Part shown: one piece after another, positions 9,092 to 17,527 of the stretch
How positions within the stretch are numbered: position 1 is the stretch's first letter
Layout: each line of letters begins with the position of its first letter
NCBI GenBank assembly: GCA_021797915.1
Contig: JAJZYT010000012.1
Location: forward strand, 1-47,008
Length of the DNA stretch: 47,008 nucleotides
Origin: Thermoplasmata archaeon
GTDB lineage: Archaea; Thermoplasmatota; Thermoplasmata; Thermoplasmatales; GCA-001856825
Direction: 5' to 3'
Notes under the pieces: model-generated
Database searches by the model: none
The model's input: the letters and a program-made list of their open reading frames with translations, nothing else
Told to the model about the DNA's origin: nothing
Made by a program: the position numbers and the translations under genes

Positions 9092-9721
9092 CTAAGGGTT
9101 CTGTCTTTCTTCCAGACTGCTTTTGAAACTCGAAACAAGTTCATTGATATTGACTAACTCGTACTTCACTCTCTTACTGGTTATAGCATCTCTCACTCGC
9201 CTTTCCCTCTTTACAAGTCCGGAAGATTCCCCGCTCTTGATTTCTAGGAAAATCACCTCTATTTCCTCCGTATCCCCGCTCAACCCCTTGAAGGCGACGA
9301 AATCAACGGGTGTTCCTAAGTGCCGGAAATCTTTGAGGTTTACGCCGAACCTATTTGACAGAAGAACGGGAGAAAATTCCTCCCCTATTTTCCCGAGAAG
9401 TGTGTTTACCGATTTCTGGATTGCGTCTTCTCTGATCTTCTTTTCTTCCTGCTTCTTCCATGATTCTAGCTGTACCTGATAATCCTTCCTGACCGTATCG
9501 GTGATCTGGGTCCTAATTGCACCTACGCTGGTTTCGGTCCATTGATTAAAAAGCTTCTGTGCTAATTCTTGTGATGCCTGTTGCGCCACTAATCTCTCCT
9601 TCTCGATCAGTATTCTTAACCTTGAAACTCTCCTTTCAAAAATGAAGCCGATTGTGAGAATTATTACTATGGAGATCAGAAGTACCCCTATTATCAGAGT
9701 GACTGATAATGTCATCTTCAA
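9092..9721 (-). CDS. Membrane-anchored endonuclease related to archaeal Holliday junction resolvases
   Basis: A 209-residue protein with one N-terminal membrane helix (about 4-27), a charged helical stalk (about 30-110) and a C-terminal nuclease fold. The PD-(D/E)XK-like catalytic set is visible as D140 in TPVDFV and E160-x-K162 in FLEIKSG. This architecture fits the predicted secreted or membrane endonucleases distantly related to archaeal Holliday junction resolvase (COG4741-like). The substrate is unknown. It diverges from a broken methyltransferase gene with about 50 bases between starts. Confidence 0.72.
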   Translation of the reverse strand: MKMTLSVTLIIGVLLISIVIILTIGFIFERRVSRLRILIEKERLVAQQASQELAQKLFNQWTETSVGAIRTQITDTVRKDYQVQLESWKKQEEKKIREDAIQKSVNTLLGKIGEEFSPVLLSNRFGVNLKDFRHLGTPVDFVAFKGLSGDTEEIEVIFLEIKSGESSGLVKRERRVRDAITSKRVKYELVNINELVSSFKSSLEERQNP

Positions 9722-9773
9722 ATATGACTGTCGATTCTAAAAAGATTTAACCCTGGGTTCTTTAAACCAGTCA

Positions 9774-10335
9774 ATGGCAAAAATGACCGGGTTTGAAAAG
9801 TACTTTGTCAACAGAAGGGGCGAAAGATTCTTCGAGAAACTAATCGATGATCTTGAAACCTCTGGAACCCTCAAGATAACCGGCAATTCCAGGATTCTGG
9901 AATTGGGAGGAGGGAATGGAGCACTCTCCTCGCTGATATACAAGCGGTATCAACCAGCTTCCTACACCTTCACTGATTATGACCCGGATCAGCTTGCTCT
10001 CGCACAGGAATCAATGAAGGAAAGATTCGGAGAAGTTCCCAGAATCTTTCACTTTCCAACAGGCAGACGCAGCAGATCTGGTCTACAAAAACGGCAGTTT
10101 CGACCTGGTGATAGCCCATCTCATCCTTCACCATCTTGGCGGAACCGACGCTATCTTCAGCGGATTGAATGAAATATCAAGGGTTCTTGTACCTGGTGGT
10201 ACTTTCCTGTACACCGAATTTTCACACAAGAAGGAGATAAGGGCTAAACTCACTGAAATGAGTTACGCTATAACCTATAAGAAAGGACTACACCGTGAAA
10301 ATGTCGTTGCGGTGAAACAGACGGCGAAGAACTAA
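9774..10335 (+). pseudogene. Class I SAM methyltransferase interrupted by a +1 frameshift
   Basis: The first frame (from ATG 9774) carries the SAM motif ILELGGGNGALSSL and TFTDYDPDQL. After residue 93 the reading continues properly only in the next frame, giving QQADAADLVYKNGSFDLVIAHLILHHLGG and ISRVLVPGGTFLYTE, the usual motifs II-III of small-molecule methyltransferases. One extra T at 10053-10055 explains the shift. Joined, the protein is about 187 residues, a little short for the family. It could be a true pseudogene or a sequencing or assembly error. Confidence 0.75.
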
Positions 10336-10390
10336 ACTTTAGTCCTGATGCGATTCTCCTTTCATCTTGGGGATCTCTTTCACAACGTCG

Positions 10391-10756
10391 CTAAGAAGTT
10401 CCGTATGTCATAACGGGGGAAATATCCATGTAAATTCTGTAATCTTCTATCCCATTCCCTCTGTATTTCAGGACGCTCACGACGGGAAGGGAAATGTTTT
10501 TTCCATCCTTCATGGCATAGTTCGCAATTGCCTCGACAGCATACCCTTCCCCTTGGACGTATATTCCCTTGATATCGTGTTTGAGTCCATTAATTTTGGA
10601 AAAGAGATAATTCAACCCCGAAACAACTGCCTCCCTGCCTGTCCACACGTCGTTGTTTGAGAATCTGAAATTCACATCGGTGGTCAAGAGTTCAGAAAAT
10701 GCAACAGCATCCATCCCGTCCACAATCTTGAAGACCTTTGCTACATCCTTCGTCAT
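10391..10756 (-). CDS. NTF2-like / SnoaL-type protein
   Basis: A protein of about 121 residues with the NTF2-like layout: N-terminal helices (AKVFKIVDGMDAVAFSELLTTDVNFRF), a short helix after a turn (GREAVVSGLNYLF), then four long strands. These cone folds serve as small enzymes such as isomerases and hydratases, or as ligand binders, and residues alone do not decide which. The ATG at 10756 is preferred over an in-frame TTG three codons upstream. It lies in a run of minus-strand genes with a broken ridA and a PNPOx-like gene. Confidence 0.65.
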   Translation of the reverse strand: MTKDVAKVFKIVDGMDAVAFSELLTTDVNFRFSNNDVWTGREAVVSGLNYLFSKINGLKHDIKGIYVQGEGYAVEAIANYAMKDGKNISLPVVSVLKYRGNGIEDYRIYMDISPVMTYGTS

Positions 10757-10846
10757 GGTTCTCAATCATTCTCACTATCATATGCATTGTCATGGGTCTA
10801 AACCGATGCCATGATTGCTGCTTTAAACATGGACCAATTTACCTGG

Positions 10847-11175
10847 TTATTTCGAGGCAATTACGCTTATTTCTACCATAATCTCGCTGTTTGCGAACTC
10901 GTCACCACCGCTGTCCTCGCCTGAGGATTTGAAGCGAAGTGCTTAGAGTAGAGCTCGTTCATTTTCGGGAAATCTCCCGCTTTCGGTAGATAGACTGAGA
11001 TCTTGACAACATCCTCCATTGTATACCCACCAGAATCCAGGGTTTTCTTCACTTTAGCTATCGCATTTTGAACTGTTCTTATCTGCCCAGACAGGTAGGT
11101 AAAATTTCCAGCCACAACCTCGTGGGAATAGGGGCCGGCTTTTGGGATATCCGGTACCGTGATTACTTTACCCGT
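10847..11175 (-). pseudogene. ridA: RidA/YjgF (imine deaminase) relic with three lesions
   Basis: The family sequence is clear (KVITVPDIPKAGPYSHEV, YLSGQI, VVKISVYLPKAGDFPKMNELY, PQARTAVVTS) but damaged. The codon where ATG would be expected is ACG (about 11173-11175). About 17-20 residues are missing between SGQI and RTVQNAI. A one-base deletion near 10905 throws off the C-terminus, whose proper end, EIMVEISVIASK, is readable in the next frame to a stop at 10847. Intact RidA hydrolyses reactive enamine/imine intermediates. Several independent lesions argue for a real pseudogene. Confidence 0.78.
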
Positions 11176-11245
11176 GGGCTGAAATCCAGACTTGGAATCT
11201 AAAACGCTAGTGTGACGTCTCCTCTGTCCAGAACCTTGATGTTGG

Positions 11246-11911
11246 TTATTTGAGTGAGTTCCTTGCATCTATGAATTTCTTCACGTGCTCAGGTGTCTTG
11301 GGATTTGACGCAAATTCCGGGTGCAAGAACCTTGTTACCAGAGGAATTACTCCCGACCATACCTCCGGATTCGTTCTAACTTCTGAAGTGCCTCCCTTTC
11401 TCTCCTTGACAGAAAATTTATCCAACTTTACCCTGAAAACTGAAACTCCCTTCAATTCGTCATGATTGGGAAGCTCAGCGTTCTCCTTTCTTCCGGGAAC
11501 AAGTCGATCTATCCATTCGCTCACAAAAGATAGCTTCTCTTCCTCGGTCATAAGTTCTTCAGGCCTTCCAAAAATAACGACAGACCTGTAATTCATTGAG
11601 TTGGAAGCTATCCCTTTCGCAAGCACCAATCCCTTCAACTCCAAGATTGAGATTGCTATTGGATTCCCCGCTCTGAAAGTGCCTATTATCCTTGCGACAG
11701 GACTGCCGTGAAGGTAAATGTAATTTGAATCGTTATAGTACATCATAGGTATTACGAAGGGCTGTCCATCCACCTGGAATGCAACATGACAAGCAAACCC
11801 ATTTTTGAGAATATCAAGAAGTAGCTCCTTATCATAACTCGCCCTTTGTGGGTACCTTTTCACCTTAGTCAGGACATCAGCTGCCACTTGTTCTCGCCTC
11901 CTTATCCCCAT
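11246..11911 (-). CDS. Pyridoxamine-5'-phosphate oxidase-like flavin split-barrel protein (NimA-type)
   Basis: A 221-residue protein. The stretch from ILKNGFACHVAFQVDGQPFVIPMMYYNDSNYIYLHGS is typical of the FMN-binding split barrel of NimA/Pyridox_ox_2 proteins, followed by SMNYRSVVIFGRPEEL. Members bind FMN or heme and reduce small molecules, and some give nitroimidazole resistance. The C-terminal 60 residues, ending PEHVKKFIDARNSLK, are also common in the family. The ridA relic lies immediately downstream. A second split-barrel domain occurs in the UbiA fusion at 26282. Confidence 0.75.
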   Translation of the reverse strand: MGIRRREQVAADVLTKVKRYPQRASYDKELLLDILKNGFACHVAFQVDGQPFVIPMMYYNDSNYIYLHGSPVARIIGTFRAGNPIAISILELKGLVLAKGIASNSMNYRSVVIFGRPEELMTEEEKLSFVSEWIDRLVPGRKENAELPNHDELKGVSVFRVKLDKFSVKERKGGTSEVRTNPEVWSGVIPLVTRFLHPEFASNPKTPEHVKKFIDARNSLK

Positions 11912-12301
11912 TGGACTCTTTGAACAAAGAAAACACCTCAGTCATTGTTATGTTTTTGCTCATGCAATTAGAACCAGAAATGAAATAAATACCTTTAGAG
12001 TTGTAGAAGGTCTTCCGGGGAGTTGTAGTCTATGGTTTCTGGAAAAACACACAAGAATAACTAATCCCAAACAACAGGCCAAGACAAAGCCTTCTGGTTG
12101 CAACTAATGTTTTTATTATTACGATGCCGGTTCCTTCGGATACCGAGGGTCATACTGATTTTTGATACTATCAACTCTCGGTCCTCGACCTTTCTTCCAC
12201 CATCTTATCCAAGGAAGGATTTACTCTGTGATGATTTAGTGACTAACAAAGCTTAGAATAGAGTTTGACTAGAAATATGGATATAAAAATAATAAACAAG
12301 T
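11912..12301. other. Non-coding stretch before the integrase remnant
   Basis: No convincing gene is seen on either strand. There is a loose inverted repeat (ACCGAG near 12138 and CTCGGT near 12177). The rest is AT-rich and stop-dense, consistent with decayed DNA left by an excised or eroded element. Confidence 0.4.
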
Positions 12302-12400
12302 CTTGGCATCCTCATGGTGCAAATCCATCTCGGCCATCGTTCCCTGAGTGCTACTCAGAGGTACACTCACGTTTCACAGCAGGGGTGGCGGAGCAAGTCA
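12302..12400 (+). pseudogene. Tyrosine recombinase (integrase) C-terminal remnant
   Basis: One frame reads LGILMVQIHLGHRSLSATQRYTHVS. The part LGHRSLSATQRYTHVS is the hallmark of the tyrosine recombinase C-terminus: the second active-site histidine region and the nucleophile tyrosine. The frame hits a stop immediately upstream (taa at 12293), and the earlier catalytic Arg region is absent. It lies about 80 bases from the tRNA-Pro gene, the usual integration target, so it is probably what is left of an integrated element. Confidence 0.65.
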
Positions 12401-12480
12401 GGAAGAGGCTTGGGTTTTTTTCGAGGCGAAAAAGAAATGATGGAAATGGATGAAATGAACGAATTTGGTCATGAACTGAG

Positions 12481-12553
12481 TGGGGCTGCCCGGATTTGGA
12501 CCGGGGTCACAGACTCCCAAAGCCCGTAGGATGCCAAGCTACCCCACAGCCCC
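12481..12553 (-). tRNA. tRNA-Pro (anticodon UGG)
   Basis: The reverse strand folds as a 73-base tRNA: acceptor GGGGCTG/CAGCCCC, anticodon arm CGGGC with loop TTTGGGA, T arm CCCGG with loop TCCAAAT, and discriminator A. No CCA is encoded. A TATA-like stretch GGTAATTAAACC lies about 22-33 bases upstream on the same strand (12575-12586). Confidence 0.93.
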
Positions 12554-12588
12554 TTCCGACCACATTTTTACTCGGTTTAATTACCTTT

Positions 12589-13161
12589 TCATTCGGTTAA
12601 CTCTCTAAGATCATAGACTAAAATTTCAATAATAGAGTCAATGACTGCCCCAAGATCCCCGGTCGCATCAATCTCAACACCAGACTGGAACTCGGTTGAT
12701 TTTTTGTAGACCAATCTGACTGCTCTTTCTCCGAACACCACGTTCCTATGGGCATCTCTTTGTATGCAGACCTCAAGAGGAACCCTCAGAGTGAAGACAA
12801 AAGGCTTAAAGAAACTTAGACGTTTGATCAAGTCGCTTACCTGAGACTTGTAATAAAAATTGCCGTCGAAAATGACCGGATTCCCTCTTACTAACTGTTT
12901 TATTGCTTCATTGGCTGCTCGTTCATTTGCTTTGATGAAACTTCTAAGCGTAATGTAAGTTTTCCCCCACTCTTCAAGGTTGTTTTTTTCCAAGATCTCA
13001 TCGATCGAAACGTATGCGGCTCCCAAAACTTCTGCGAGTTTCAAGGAGACTGATGTTTTGCCTCCCCCCAGTGGACCCCTGATGATGACAAAGAATTCTT
13101 GCAATTCTCTTTCAGCTCCTGGCTCAGACCGTGTCTCAATTTCAAAATAATCCAAAGCCAT
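12589..13161 (-). CDS. P-loop nucleotide kinase-like protein
   Basis: A 190-residue protein. Walker A GPLGGGKTS lies at about 30-38. A shikimate/adenylate-kinase-like acid pair follows in AAYVSIDEIL, then VIFDGNFYYK and a lid-like basic stretch. It probably transfers phosphate to a small molecule or tRNA-like target, but the acceptor cannot be identified. Its ATG is only 33 bases from the divergent MBF1 start, so both leaderless promoters must be interlocked there. Confidence 0.65.
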   Translation of the reverse strand: MALDYFEIETRSEPGAERELQEFFVIIRGPLGGGKTSVSLKLAEVLGAAYVSIDEILEKNNLEEWGKTYITLRSFIKANERAANEAIKQLVRGNPVIFDGNFYYKSQVSDLIKRLSFFKPFVFTLRVPLEVCIQRDAHRNVVFGERAVRLVYKKSTEFQSGVEIDATGDLGAVIDSIIEILVYDLRELTE

Positions 13162-13194
13162 TAAAATTATCTACTCATTATTTCTTCTAAGATC

Positions 13195-13629
13195 ATGAAC
13201 TGCGAATTGTGCGGAAAGGTGATGGATCGCTACCACGAGGTTATCATTGACGGTGTGAAAATGAGAGTCTGTCAAGACTGTGCTAAATATGGAAAGGAAG
13301 TTACCAAGAAGCCAGCAGCAGTCCAGAGGGAACCGATTCCACAGAATACTGTTCAGAGGAACAACTTCATTCACGTCCCCCCTCCTCCACCCAGAAGGAA
13401 GACGCCTGGAACCGTGGAAGATACTGATGAACCTATCATAGACTTCGGGCATATGATAAAGAAGAGAAGGGAGGAGATGGGTCTATCACAGGAACAACTT
13501 GCAAACAAACTCCAGGAAAAGAAGAACTTGATCGCAAAGATAGAAAGGGAGGAGATCAAGCCGGACAAACACACGGCTAGGAAAATAGAAAAGCTCATGG
13601 GAGTCAGAATATTGGAAAAAATACAGTGA
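13195..13629 (+). CDS. mbf1: Archaeal multiprotein bridging factor aMBF1
   Basis: A 144-residue protein with an N-terminal zinc ribbon (C3, C6, C26, C29), a flexible Pro-rich linker (VPPPPPRRK near 63-70) and a C-terminal Cro-type helix-turn-helix (GLSQEQLANKLQEKKNLIAKIE). This is the full aMBF1 domain order. The family is linked to transcription and to ribosome binding in archaea. A leaderless start at ATG 13195 fits AAAATTATC at about 13165-13173. Confidence 0.93.
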   Translation: MNCELCGKVMDRYHEVIIDGVKMRVCQDCAKYGKEVTKKPAAVQREPIPQNTVQRNNFIHVPPPPPRRKTPGTVEDTDEPIIDFGHMIKKRREEMGLSQEQLANKLQEKKNLIAKIEREEIKPDKHTARKIEKLMGVRILEKIQ

Positions 13630-13657
13630 TTTTTTGAGTCGCTAGTCGTCCCTCATT

Positions 13658-15130
13658 CTATTTCTTGCCCGACGAATCCTCGTCGAGAGGAATTGACTTC
13701 ATCGGAGGGAACAGTATGACCTCCTTGATTGAAGTCTGGTTAGTGAATACCATTGCGGGTCTGTCGATAGATATTCCTATTCCCGCAGTGGGAGGCATTC
13801 CATATTCGATGGCGCTGAGGAATTCTTCGTCAAATGGAGGCGCTTCATCGTCTCCCTTCTTTCGCTCCCTCTCCTGTTCCTCAAACATCTTTCTCTGGTA
13901 GAGAGGATCTGTGAGCTCTGAATAAGAATTTGCGACTTCCATTCTTGCAACATACAGCTCGAATCTTTCAGCCAGCATTGAGTTCCCTCTCTTGGCCTTT
14001 GTGAGGGGACACATGTACGTTGGAAAATCCAGGACGAAGGTTGGTTGCAGCGTTTTGCCTTTCAGGTACTTGTCGAAGAGGGAGTCTGCAACGTGGTATC
14101 GATCTGGATGTTTCAGTCCAAGTTTTTCTGCTTCATTGATCCTCTTTAGATCTTCATCAGATATTGATGAGACGTCAATCCCGGATATATTCTTCAACTC
14201 GTCGACCCAGTACATCCTTGCAAAAGGAGGAGTGAAGTCGATCGTCTCCCCCTGATAATCTATCTTCAAGTTTCCAAATGTCTTCAAGACGAACGAGCTT
14301 AACATGTCCTCCATCATCTTCATGAATGTTTCATAGTCGCTGTAGGCCTCGTAGTATTCTATCTGCGTGAACTCAGGGTTATGAACGGAATCTGCGTCCT
14401 CGTTCCTGAAATCTTTGGAGACCTCGTACACTCTCTCCGCTCCCCCTATGATCAGCCTCTTCAGATAGAGCTCATCAGATATCCTCAGGAACATCTGTTT
14501 GTCATCGAGGGTGTGATACGTTGTAGTGAACGGTTTGGCACTCGCGCCTCCATAGAGGTCCTGCAATATAGGCGTCTCAACTTCGATACCTCCCCTCGAA
14601 TCGAGGATATCTCGAACGTGACGCATGAATTTTGCTCTTATTTCGAAGGTCCTGAGAACTTCCTGGTTCATCATGAGGTCAACGTGCCTCGATCTGTACC
14701 TCGCTTCCGTATCGGTCAGACCCTGCCACTTGTTTGGAAGCGTTCTCAGAGTCTTGGAGAGCATTGTTAGTTCCCTCGCACCGACACTCATTTCCCCCCT
14801 CTTGCTCTTCATCACTATCCCCCTTACTCCAAGGGTATCGCCGATAGATGCGTTCGCTAACACGATAAGGGACTTCTGATCCAGATCGTTGTTTCTGATC
14901 AAACTCTGGATTTTGCCCGATCTGTCCTGAACATCTATGAATGTTATTCCCCCCATCTGCCTCAGCTGCATTGCCCTTCCAGCGATGCTCACTTCTTTCC
15001 CTTCAAATTCGGAAAAATTATCTTTGATCTCCTTTGCGTGAGTCGTGACGTGGTATGAATACGGATATGGCTCTATTCCTGCCTTCCTAAGTGCTTCAAT
15101 GCTCTCCAGCTTTGCATTATCTATTGCCAT
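13658..15130 (-). CDS. lysS: Lysyl-tRNA synthetase, class II
   Basis: A 490-residue enzyme charging tRNA-Lys with lysine. The N-terminal OB anticodon-binding domain is visible (VSIAGRAMQLRQMGGITFIDVQDRSGKIQ). The catalytic class II core follows with motif 2 (VYEVSKDFRNEDAD then HNPEFTQIEYYEAYSDY) and motif 3 (GMPPTAGIGISIDRPAMVFT, ending VILFP). The length is normal. Many archaea use the unrelated class I LysRS, so the class II type is informative about lineage. It converges with aMBF1, with 28 bases between stops. Confidence 0.96.
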   Translation of the reverse strand: MAIDNAKLESIEALRKAGIEPYPYSYHVTTHAKEIKDNFSEFEGKEVSIAGRAMQLRQMGGITFIDVQDRSGKIQSLIRNNDLDQKSLIVLANASIGDTLGVRGIVMKSKRGEMSVGARELTMLSKTLRTLPNKWQGLTDTEARYRSRHVDLMMNQEVLRTFEIRAKFMRHVRDILDSRGGIEVETPILQDLYGGASAKPFTTTYHTLDDKQMFLRISDELYLKRLIIGGAERVYEVSKDFRNEDADSVHNPEFTQIEYYEAYSDYETFMKMMEDMLSSFVLKTFGNLKIDYQGETIDFTPPFARMYWVDELKNISGIDVSSISDEDLKRINEAEKLGLKHPDRYHVADSLFDKYLKGKTLQPTFVLDFPTYMCPLTKAKRGNSMLAERFELYVARMEVANSYSELTDPLYQRKMFEEQERERKKGDDEAPPFDEEFLSAIEYGMPPTAGIGISIDRPAMVFTNQTSIKEVILFPPMKSIPLDEDSSGKK

Positions 15131-15227
15131 GATCTCATCACCCCAGAGTTTGACGAAACAGGTGGTCTTATATCGACTTTCAATTTACTATTACCCAGGT
15201 TCTAAACGAAGTATATGAGTCGCCGCT

Positions 15228-15818
15228 TTACTTCAACAACCTGGCCCTTATGAGGGCCCTGATAGGCACTCCATCTATCTCATCCTTGGTTGTCTTGTTG
15301 GTTAGGACTACAACTAGAACTGGATTCCCTTTCTCTTTCTTCACTGCGCTCAGTGCTTTAGAGATTGTTTCACCTGTACTCACGACATCATCCACAATAA
15401 CGACATTCTTCCCAGAAACGTTTGCGTAGTTGCTTGAGAAAGTCCCTTCTCCCTTTAACGTTAGAGATCTGTAGATCGCAAGCTCCGTTCCAAGGATGTC
15501 TGAAAGGAATGTTGCATAAGGGATTCCATTTATCGTTATTCCGCAGATCGTATCGATTTCCTTTTCCAGCACGTGAGTTTCCTCTTCAATGATGTCCGCC
15601 ATTATTTCAGCAATGTTGTAGATTCTGTTTGAATATACTCCGATGCTTCTCCAGCCGATCTTGACATCTCCCGGAGCCTTCTCTATCTTTGATTCGCCGC
15701 TGAGTAACCATATTATGGTGTTGAGGGAAAGGTGCATCTCCGTAGCTATATCTTTGTCATTCATCCCTTTCTGTTTTAGCTGTTTTGCAGTCTCTGCAAG
15801 TTCATCTATACTCTTCAT
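15228..15818 (-). CDS. gfcR: PyrE-like transcription regulator GfcR
   Basis: A 196-residue protein: N-terminal helix-turn-helix (about 8-40, GMNDKDIATEMHLSLNTIIWLL) fused to an orotate-phosphoribosyltransferase-like domain with the PRPP loop VVIVDDVVSTGET at 139-151. GfcR proteins regulate sugar and central carbon genes in haloarchaea and probably sense a phosphorylated sugar or PRPP. The role here is inferred from the family. It lies upstream of lysS with a 97-base gap on the same strand. Confidence 0.85.
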   Translation of the reverse strand: MKSIDELAETAKQLKQKGMNDKDIATEMHLSLNTIIWLLSGESKIEKAPGDVKIGWRSIGVYSNRIYNIAEIMADIIEEETHVLEKEIDTICGITINGIPYATFLSDILGTELAIYRSLTLKGEGTFSSNYANVSGKNVVIVDDVVSTGETISKALSAVKKEKGNPVLVVVLTNKTTKDEIDGVPIRALIRARLLK

Positions 15819-16048
15819 TTATTATCACCATTCAGTACTCATAGGGGTCATCACAGCCTTAGCTCAGCTGACCCTTTTTCATCACTATTTCGAATATGCA
15901 ACAAGAATATATACTCTTTTTGAGGCATGTTATCTGCTCCTGCACTCTTGCGAGGGTTATATTCACCGGTCACTGACGACAAAGCACATGGAATCCAATT
16001 GCGATTGAAAGGTACCATATTCTGTAGAGCCAGTCTCTCTATGAGCTG

Positions 16049-16074
16049 GTGTGCGAAGCACACGTGTAAATATG
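16049..16074 (+). promoter_or_regulatory. Inverted repeat abutting the TATA box of nnr
   Basis: GTGTGC-GAA-GCACAC (16049-16063) is immediately followed by TGTAAATATG (16065-16074), 20-29 bases before the nnr ATG. The repeat overlaps where TFB would contact DNA, so it looks like a regulator site on a leaderless promoter driving the four-gene operon. Confidence 0.5.
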
Positions 16075-16093
16075 AGCGAATGATACTTAGCAT

Positions 16094-17506
16094 ATGCACA
16101 CTGTTCTTGACTCCAGAATATTGGACCTGAACGCTGAAGCATCCGGAATAGACATGGAAAAATTGATGGACAATGCTGGCCGAGCAGTGGCAAGATTGGT
16201 AAAATCACTCAAACCCCGTAAGGTAGTCGTTGCATGTGGGAGTGGAAACAACGGTGGGGACGGGTATACTGCAGCCTCGATATTATTGACGGATGGAATT
16301 TCTGTGGAGTGTTGTCCAGTTTCTCCTCCGGCTACAGTTCTCTGCAAGAAGAAATACAAGGCGTTCCTCAATAACAAGGGCAAGGTAGTGGATGAAATCG
16401 AGTTCGAGAAATATGATGTGGTTGTTGATGCGCTACTCGGCGTTGGACTGTCAAGACCTCCAAGAGATCGTTATCTTTCCATCATTGAAAGGATTAATGG
16501 TTCTGGAAAAAGGGTCATATCGGTAGACGTGCCCTCTGGATTCCCTTCACAGCATTCTGTCAAATCTGATTTCACAGTCACTATGCAGTTCCAGAAAGAG
16601 GGAATGAAGAAGTCCAACAGTGGGAAAATTGTCACTGCAGAAGTGGGATTCCCCCTCGAAGTCATCAATATGATTGGCCCAGGTGACACACTGGCTCTGC
16701 CTTCATCCGAGCAAAACTCCCACAAGGGGGACAATGGGATATGCGGGCTGGTTGGTGGAAGTAAAATGTACCATGGCGCGCCAACATATATGGCTAAATC
16801 TGCATTACGTATGGGACCCGACCTTGTGAACCTGTTTTCACCCTCTATCATTCACAATTACATTGCATCCAACTGTGAGGAGATCATCCTGAAAAAGTCA
16901 GGAATAGATTACATAGAGTTCAACTATGAACTAATGAAATTCATCAAGGAAAGAGCAAACGCACTAGCAATCGGACCCGGTATTTCGAGGAATGAGGCTG
17001 CGCTCGACGCGGCCTCAAAGATTATCCAGTTCACTCATTCTCAGAAGAAGAGCATAGTGATTGATGCGGATGCTTTGGAGTCGGCAAGATCTATCAGTGA
17101 TTTCAGAGGAAATGCAGTATTGACTCCTCACAGAGGGGAATTCAGATCCACTTTCGGACTGGAACCAGATGAAGAGAGCGTGAAAAAGGTCGCCAGAAAG
17201 ATCAATGCCGTCATCCTTTTGAAGGGGGAAATAGACATTGTCACTGATGGGGAAATGATGAAAAAGAACAAGTCTTACCATCACCAGAGCATGACCAGGG
17301 GAGGAACTGGGGATCTTGTCACTGGTGCGGTTGCGGGACTGCTTTCAAGAAAGGTAGATCCGCTGCACTCGGCCTTCCTGGCGTCTTACATCATAGGTAC
17401 TGCTGGCGTCACTGCATTTAACAGGATGGGCTACTCATACCTGATTTCTGATATGGTGGACATTATTCCAGAGATATTGGCTACTGGAAGTAAACAAAAT
17501 TATTAA
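16094..17506 (+). CDS. nnr: Bifunctional NAD(P)H-hydrate epimerase / dehydratase
   Basis: A 470-residue fusion that repairs hydrated NAD(P)H. The N-terminal epimerase domain (YjeF_N) shows CGSGNNGGDGYTAA and VVDALLGVGLSRP. The C-terminal ADP-dependent dehydratase shows GLVGGSKMYHGAP, AIGPGI, VIDADAL, LTPHRGEF and TRGGTGDLVTGAVAGLL. The length equals that of full bifunctional Nnr. It heads an operon: the CBS gene starts 21 bases after its stop. Confidence 0.93.
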   Translation: MHTVLDSRILDLNAEASGIDMEKLMDNAGRAVARLVKSLKPRKVVVACGSGNNGGDGYTAASILLTDGISVECCPVSPPATVLCKKKYKAFLNNKGKVVDEIEFEKYDVVVDALLGVGLSRPPRDRYLSIIERINGSGKRVISVDVPSGFPSQHSVKSDFTVTMQFQKEGMKKSNSGKIVTAEVGFPLEVINMIGPGDTLALPSSEQNSHKGDNGICGLVGGSKMYHGAPTYMAKSALRMGPDLVNLFSPSIIHNYIASNCEEIILKKSGIDYIEFNYELMKFIKERANALAIGPGISRNEAALDAASKIIQFTHSQKKSIVIDADALESARSISDFRGNAVLTPHRGEFRSTFGLEPDEESVKKVARKINAVILLKGEIDIVTDGEMMKKNKSYHHQSMTRGGTGDLVTGAVAGLLSRKVDPLHSAFLASYIIGTAGVTAFNRMGYSYLISDMVDIIPEILATGSKQNY

Positions 17507-17527
17507 CCAACGTAGCAATCGACAAGC

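Noticed and set aside
9774-10335. Programmed frameshift in the methyltransferase
   Set aside because: No slippery heptamer or downstream structure is visible; a one-base error or mutation is simpler.
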